Origin: Owenia fusiformis | Taxonomy: Eukaryota; Annelida; Polychaeta; Sabellida; Oweniidae | DNA length: 64,000 nt | Direction of reading: 5' to 3' | Assembly: GCA_903813345.2 (NCBI GenBank) | Contig: CAIIXF020000005.1 | Span: 22,569,375 to 22,633,374, forward strand | Part shown: positions 57,537-64,000 of the stretch, piece after piece | Numbering within the stretch: position 1 is the stretch's first letter | Layout of the letters: each line of letters starts with the position of its first letter | The notes under the pieces: model-generated | The model's input: the letters and a program-made list of their open reading frames with translations, nothing else | What the model was told of the DNA's origin: nothing | Databases searched by the model: none | Translations under genes and position numbers: made by a program

Positions 57537-57748
57537 CTGTACGCCCGGTATTATTCGCGAGCTTTAATTTCGCGAATTACTATAACTCGATCCAAACTAG
57601 TAGACAAAAAGAAATGCATCAGAGCCCTGGGTAAAAACAAATTCCCGGGGATTTAATTGGCAATTTCGCGACGATAATTTTTCGCGATTTTAACACCCTC
57701 GCGAAAAGCGCGAAAGTTAATCGCACGCGAATAATACCGGGCGTACAG
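57537..57748. mobile_element. 212-bp TA-flanked MITE in the left arm of the fold-back
   Basis: CTGTACGCCCGGTATTATTC at 57537 is inverted ending at 57748, with TA on each side. The matching place in the right arm (near 60720) has the empty site with a single TA, so insertion boundaries are exact. The TA target suggests Tc1/mariner type. Confidence 0.9.
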
Positions 57749-57896
57749 TATGTGGAAAGGTTACATGTATTTTGACTATCATTCACAGGGGTCAAAACAG
57801 TTATCTCGACCCTGTATATTGAAGATCCAATTTTATAATTTACCATGCATCATATTCTTCATATTCTTGATTCTTAAAGTATCTGAAGTATAAAGC

Positions 57897-58085
57897 ATGA
57901 TTAGAAGTGAAGATGATTCATCATATGGTTTATGTAATATTTCTAACATTTCAGATGCTATGGTAACATCACTTGATAATGAGGTTTTTACATTTCACGT
58001 TCTTAATGAGTTAAAAGAAAGTTATTCTCCCTTTGCTTTAGAGATAAATAGTCACATGAATTTGTTTAAAAAAATTATAACTTAA
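57897..58085 (+). other. 62-codon frame present in both fold-back arms
   Basis: The frame starts MIRSEDDSSYGLCNISNISD. The inverted arm has the same frame at 60341-60559 on the minus strand with a handful of substitutions and a 10-codon longer start. I recognise no family. It may be a captured host fragment or a chance frame preserved by the recent arm copying. Confidence 0.3.
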
Positions 58086-58129
58086 TTTAACCCCCTCCTG
58101 ACAGCCCCCATATTTGAAGATTTTGGTGA

Positions 58130-59720
58130 AACCTGGCAAAATACATTAATTATTAGGTTCCAGAAGCCCCCAGAAGCTATATGACGGCCCCCAGTGGCCC
58201 CAAGAGTCTATACAGGGGCCCCAAGTGGCCCCCAGAAGGTATACGATGGCCCCCAGAAGCTATACAAGGGCCCACAGAAACTAACTGTGGTCTCCAGAAG
58301 CTATATGGTGGCCCCCAGTGGCCCTCAGGAGCTATTATGGCCCCCAGAAGCTAATTAGTGGCCCCCAGGAGCTATATGGTGGCACCCAGAAGCTATACAG
58401 GGAACCCCAGTGGCCCCAAGAAGCTATACGATGGCCCCCAGAAGCTATACAGCAGCCCCCAGAAGCTACACGATGGCCCCCAGAATCTATATGATGGCCC
58501 CCAATGGCTCCCAGAAGCTATACAGGGCCCCCAGTAGCCCCTAGAAGCTATAAGGTGGCCCCCAAAGCTATATGGTGGCCCATTCGGGGACACTGTATAG
58601 CTTCTGGAGGCCATCGTATAGCTTATGGGGGCTACCATATAGCTTATGGGGGCTACCGTATAGTTTCTGCGGGCCCTTGCATAGCTTCTGGGGGCCATCT
58701 TATAGCTTCTGGGGGCCACTGGGGGCCCCTGTATAGCTTCTGGGGGCTACAGTACAGTTTCTGCAGGCCCTTGCATAGCTTCTGGGGGCCATCGTATAGC
58801 TTCTGGGAGCCACTTTGGGCCCCTGTATAGCTTCAGGGAGCCACTGTGGGCCCCTGTATAGCTTCTGCCAGTGGCCCCCAGAAGCCTTCTTGGGGCCACT
58901 ATATAGCTTTCGGGGCCACTGAGGGCCACCGTATACCTTCTAGGGGCTACTGGGGGGGGGGGGGGGCCCTTTATAGATTCTGGGGGCCATTGTGTAGTTT
59001 CTGGGAACCACCATGTAGCTCCGGAGGGTCACTATTTAGCTTCTGGGGGCCATCATATAGCCTATGAGGGCCACTGGGGGCCACTGTATAGCTTCTAGGG
59101 GCTACTTGGGGCCCTTCACATCTTCTGGGAGCCATTCGGGGCCATCATATAGATTCTTGGGCCATCATGTAGCTTTTTGGGGCTCCTGTATAGCTTCTTG
59201 GGGCCATCGTTTAGCTTATTGGGGCCACTGGGGTCCCCTGTATAGCTTCTGGGAGCCACCATATAGCTCCTGGGGGCCACTAATTAGCTTCTGGAGGCCA
59301 TCATATAGCTTCCGAGGGCCACTGGGGGCCACCATATAGCTTCTGGAGACCATAGTATAGTTTCTGGGGGCCCTTGTATAGCTTCTGGGGGCCATAGTAT
59401 AGCTTCTGGGGGCCCCCGTGTAGCTTCTGGGGGCCACCATATAGCTTTTTGGGGCCACCGGGGGCCCCTGTATAGCTTCTGGGCGCCACCGTATAGCTAC
59501 TGGAGGCCACAGGGTTTCCTGTATAGCTTCTGGGAGCCACCGTATAGCTCCTGGGGGCCACTATTCAGCTTCTGGGGGCCAACATATAGCTTCTGGGGAG
59601 CACAGTATAGCTTCTTTGGGTCACTTGGGGCCCTTGTATAGATTCTTGGGGCCACTGGGGGCCATCATATAGCTTCTGGGGGCTTCTGGAACCTAATAAT
59701 TAATGTATTTTGCCAGGTTT
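58130..59720. repeat. Palindromic minisatellite centre of the fold-back
   Basis: The left part has GGCCCCCAGAAGCTATAC-type units; from about 58590 the same unit appears inverted as GTATAGCTTCTGGGGGCC through to 59690. Unit length varies around 20-30 bases. GC-rich against an AT-rich background. Frames on both strands (PRSYTVAPRSYT-like) are repeat artefacts. Confidence 0.9.
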
Positions 59721-59770
59721 CACCAAAATCTTCAAATATGGGGGCTGTCAGGGGGGGTTAAATTAATTAA

Positions 59771-60340
59771 AGGGTGACGATTAGCATCCCGTATGAAAAC
59801 AATATGGCGGCTCCAGGCGAATCAACTGGATCAGTCCATTTTTAAGAAATAAGGGGAGTTCTGTAAAATCCAGTTTATTGAAATTGTCTTTGAGATAAAG
59901 TAATCCGTTTATAATGATTTTGAAAACGTTATCCAGAGTGATTGCGTTCAAATAATACATGTACAACAGCCAATATAAATTCTTGTATTAGAAACCGGTT
60001 TGTCTTGATTTGTTTCATTTGTAGGATATTTCATATGCCAAGCTGTGTGCTATTACGTTATGGGGAAATTTAGATGCCAATTTTTCCTTATTATACACAA
60101 ATAGAAGATCCTGAAACTTCACCCATAAATGTGGAATTGATTTGTCAAAATAAAAATCACCCTTTTATAAATGTGTGACAATCTATAATATACTTATGCT
60201 ATATAACAGTTAGAGGTGTTGACACAACGACCTCGAACCTGTGAACCCTTGAGTATTATTCCGGGATCGGGCCTTTTATACTAAACGGTGAGCAACACCA
60301 GAAACGAGCGTTCGATTTGCTAAACGATATGCGTCACCCT
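59771..60340. mobile_element. 570-bp TTAA-flanked insertion in the right arm of the fold-back
   Basis: AGGGTGACG at 59771 and CGTCACCCT ending at 60340 are inverted, with TTAA on both sides. The left arm (near 58085) has the empty site. The AGGG ends and TTAA target match the style of the 42692-45961 element, suggesting piggyBac-like movement. Non-coding. Confidence 0.8.
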
Positions 60341-61729
60341 TTAAGTTATAATTTTTCTACACAAATTCATGCGACTATTTATCTCTAAAGCAAAGGGAGA
60401 ATTACTTCCTTTTAACTCATTAAGAACGTGAAATGTAAAAACCTCATTATCAAGTGATGTTACCATAGCATCTGAAATGTTAGAAATATTACATAAACCA
60501 TATGATGAATCATCTTCACTTCTAATCATGCTATATACTTCAGATGCTTTAAGAATCAAGAATATGAAGAATATGATGAAAATCAGACTATATGTATACT
60601 ATATATTTATATGAATCATTGAAAGTGCATGGTAAATTATAAGATTGGATCTTTAATATACAGGGTCGAGATAACCGTTTTGACCCCTGTGAATGATAAT
60701 CAAAATGCATGTAACCTTTCCACATACTTATTAGTTCAGTTCAATACATGCACATTTTTACTCAATAAGATTGAAACAACTATGGTTTTTACTTTTTTTG
60801 TTAATTTAATGTTCTTTTCATAATTGTCAAACAATGACGTTCACAGTAGCTGCCTCCAAAGCTGGATAATTTTGTTAATTCTGATCCAATTTTGAAGATT
60901 CGTTGTCTCTTTAATGTTGCTTATATCTTCCACTCAACAAATAAGGGACAAAACTATGCACACATTCTGTCGTACGGCCTCAGTTCTAATAGATATGTTG
61001 CTATACTACGATATTCTGAACAAAAATGGATTGATGACATCACAATTAATGCAAATTAGCTAATTTGCATAACCTAATATTGTAACCATATAGTAAATTT
61101 AATAAGGTTTAATCAGATACCAATATCATCTCTATAGACCAAATAATGGCGAAGCTACATTGATTCAAGACTCCTAGGTAAGGCGTGTGTATATTATTGT
61201 CAAATAATGATATTCACGATAGCTGCCTCGAAAGTTACATAACCTTCGTAATACTGATTCAATTTTGAATCTGTTTTCACTTTTATGTTGCTTATACCTT
61301 CTACTAATAGAATAAAGGACAAAACCTTTCAGAAATTTTGACATACGGCCTCAGTTCTAATAGATACATTGCTATAGTTGGAAATTCTGAACCAAAAATA
61401 GATTGATGACGTCATAATTTATGCAAATTAGATAATTTGCATAATTGAATATCAGAAATTTATTGGAAATTTAACGAGGTTTAATTTGGTACCAATATCA
61501 TTTCTATAGACCAAATAATGACAGAGCTACAAATGATTTAAGATACAAAGTAAGATGTCTAAAGATGCGTAACCATAGTAACTGAATGCCGCCATAAAAG
61601 TACTATGGGACATTAGTTGGCAATGTTAACAAAGGAATTCATTAAATAGACACCCTAGGGATTACAAAAATGTATGTAACTTATTCACACCTTATGGGTG
61701 CATGGGAACCCCTTGTTCCTACTATACTA

Positions 61730-64000
61730 ATTGTTATTTTGTTGAATTGCCATTTCTTGCACATTGGTATTATGTTGAATTGCCATTTCATGCACATTGG
61801 TAATATGTTGAATTGCCATTTCATGCACATTGGTAATATGTAGAATTGCCATTTCATGCACATTTGTATTTTGTTGAATTGCCATTTCATAGACTTTGTT
61901 ATTTTGTTGAAGTGCCATTTCATGCACATTGGTATTTTGTTGACTTTCCATTTCATGCACATTGGTATTATGTTGAATTGCCATTTCATGGACATTGATA
62001 TTTTGTTGACTTGTCATTTCATGCACATTGGTAATATATTGAATTGCCATTTCATGCACATTAGTATTATGTTGAATTGCCATTTCATGCACGTTGGTAA
62101 TATGTTGAATTGCCATTTCATGCACATTGGCAATATGTTGGATTGCCATTTCATGCACATTGGTATTTTGTTCATTTGCCATTTCATGCACATTGGCAAT
62201 ATGTTGAATTGCCATTTCATGCACATTGCTATTATGTTGAATTGCTATTTCACGCACATTGATATTATGTTGAATTGCCATTTCATGCACATTGCTATTA
62301 TGTTGAATTGCCATTTCATGCACATTGGTATTTTGTTGAATTGCCATTTCATGTACATTGGTATTATGTTAAATTGCCATTTCATGCACATTGGTAATAT
62401 GTTGAATTGTCATTTCATGCACATTGGTATTTTGTTGAATTGCCATTTCATGCACATTGGTAATATGTTGAATTGCCATTTCATGCACATTGGTAATATG
62501 TTGAATTGCCATTTCATGCACATTGGTAATATGTTGAATTGCCATTTCATGCACATTGGTATTTTGTTGAATTGCCATTTCATGCACATTGGTATTTTGT
62601 TGAATTGCCATTTCATGCACATTGGCAATATGTTGAATTGCCATTTCATGCACATTGGTAATATGTTGAATTGCCATTTCATGCACATTGGTAATATGTT
62701 GAATTGCCATTTCATGCACATTGGTATTTTGTTGAATTGCCATTTCATGCACATTGGTATTTTGTTGAATTGCCATTTCATGCACATTGGCAATATGTTG
62801 AATTGCCATTTCATGCACATTGGTATTTTGTTGAATTGCCATTTCATGCACATTGGTAATATGTTGAATTGCCATTTCATGCACATTGGTAATATGTTGA
62901 AATGCCATTTCATGCACATTGGTAATATGTTGAATTGCCATTTCATGCACATTGGTAATATGTTGAATTGCCATTTCATGCACATTGGTAATATGTAGAA
63001 TTGCCATTTCATGCACATTGGTAATATGTAGAATTGCCATTTCATGCACATTTGTATTTTGTTGAATTGCCATTTCATAGACATTGTTATTTTGTTGAAT
63101 TGTCATTTCATGCACATAGGTATTTTGTTGAATTGCCATTTCATGCACATTGGTAATATGTTGAATTGCCATTTCATGCACATTGGTAATATGTTGAATT
63201 GCCATTTCATGCACAGTGGCAATATGTTGAATTGCCATTTCATGCACATTGGTATTTTGTTGAATTGCCATTTCATAGACATTGTTATTTTGTTGAATTG
63301 CCATTTCATGCACATTGGTAATATGTTGAATTGCCATTTCATGCACATTGGTATTTTGTTGAATTGCCATTTCATGCACATTGGTAATATGTTGAATTGC
63401 CATTTCATGTACATTGGTATTATGTTAAATTGCCATTTCATGCACATTGGTAATATGTTGAATTGTCATTTCATGCACATTGGTATTATGTTAAATTGCC
63501 ATTTCATGCACATTGGTAATATGTTGAATTGCCATTTCATGCACATTGGTATTATGTTAAATTGCCATTTCATGCACATTGGTAATATGTTGAATTGCCA
63601 TTTCATGCACATTGGTAATATGTTGAATTGCCACTTCATGTACATTGGTATTATATTGACTTGCCATTTCATGCACATTGTAGTATGTTGAATTGCCATT
63701 TCATGCAGATTGGTAATATGTTGAATTGCCATTTCATGCACATTAGTATTTTGTTGAATTGCCATTTCATGCACATTGGTAATATGCTGAATTGCCATTT
63801 CATGCACATTGGTAATATGTTGAATTGCCACTTCATGTACATTGGTATTATATTGACTTGCCATTTCATGCACATTGTAGTATGTTGAATTGCCATTTCA
63901 TGCACATTGGTAATATGTTGAATTGCCATTTCATGCACATTGGTATTTTGTAATTGCCATTTCATGCACATTGGTAATATGCTGAATTGCCATTTCATGC
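61730..64000. repeat. 33-bp satellite, right block, continuing past the window
   Basis: About 68 units of the same 33-base monomer as 55800-56521, in the same orientation. Variants GGTAATATG, GGTATTTTG, GGCAATATG and GGTATTATG alternate. Frames of up to 380 codons (HFMHIGNMLNC repeats) and the reverse (MAIQHITNVHE) are artefacts of the period. Segments near 63600-63900 are themselves duplicated. Confidence 0.96.

Larger units (their letters stand above)
56522..61729. mobile_element. 5.2-kb palindromic fold-back element inserted in the 33-bp satellite
   Basis: TAGTATAGTAGGAACAAGGG at 56522 is inverted at the right end (61729), and inverted similarity continues through arms of about 1.6 kb to a palindromic minisatellite centre at 58.1-59.7 kb. 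ATT flanks both ends (56519-56521, 61730-61732). Removing the element with one ATT rebuilds CATAGACATTGTTATTTT, which exists intact elsewhere in the satellite (near 56281). Each arm has two ~370-base direct repeats. The left arm carries a 212-bp insertion and the right arm a 570-bp insertion. No transposase was recognised. Confidence 0.88.

Noticed and set aside
57897-58085. Candidate final SH2 exon of SH3BP2
   Set aside because: The sequence lacks KFYL and HYH-like SH2 end strings, lies inside a mobile fold-back element and is duplicated in its other arm.
58393-59561. Several ~60-108 codon frames with PRSYTVAPRSYT or YSFWGPSYSF repeats
   Set aside because: They are products of the GGCCCCCAGAAGCTATAC palindromic minisatellite.
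61856-62998. 380-codon open frame of HFMHIGNMLNC repeats (and the 344-codon frame on the other strand at 62369-63403)
   Set aside because: Both come from the 33-bp satellite; all units are open in several frames, there are no splice or promoter signals, and composition is purely repeat-driven.

Overview
The window is animal nuclear DNA: AT-rich, with long introns, GT-AG splice junctions and a very high load of tandem and inverted repeats. Two conserved metazoan genes can be assembled exon by exon with matching splice phases. The organism is most likely a marine invertebrate, and the repeat style and long AT-rich introns suggest a lophotrochozoan such as a mollusc; that placement is inference and the sequence does not prove it.

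Gene 1 (minus strand, 28678 down to 10353) is the spliceosomal DEAH-box RNA helicase DHX15 (yeast Prp43). Eleven coding exons give an uninterrupted 626-residue N-terminal and central product with every helicase motif. The last ~95 codons (most of the OB-fold) lie left of base 1. Intron 1 (about 11.8 kb) and the last visible intron (over 10 kb) are filled with repeats.

Gene 2 (plus strand, 32189 to 55175 and beyond) is an SH3BP2 (3BP2) adaptor orthologue: PH domain, acidic/tyrosine and proline-rich linker, and the first half of a C-terminal SH2 domain. Thirteen coding exons give 473 residues; the end of the SH2 domain should lie right of base 64000. The linker carries a match to the tankyrase-binding motif that controls human 3BP2 turnover and is mutated in cherubism. 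The two genes are head to head, with 3.5 kb between start codons.

Repeats by region: 1209-4889, a 3.7 kb element with 77-bp terminal inverted repeats; 5.8-9.6 kb, a 53-bp satellite; 18.4-22.5 kb, fold-back and Harbinger-like MITEs and a 594-bp tandem duplication; 24.9-28.1 kb, nested inverted-repeat elements holding an array of nuclear-receptor-type half-sites; 29.8, 31.5 and 40.7 kb, copies of one ~0.75-0.8 kb family; 33.5 kb, a 49-bp repeat; 38-38.8 kb, a 42-bp repeat; 42.7-46 kb, a TTAA-flanked element; 49.1-51.4 kb, inverted-repeat and hAT-like elements; 55.8-64 kb, a 33-bp satellite interrupted by a 5.2 kb palindromic fold-back element that itself carries two later insertions. I found no convincing tRNA, rRNA, CRISPR array or prokaryote-type system. 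The long open frames in the satellites result from repeat units divisible by three, not from genes.
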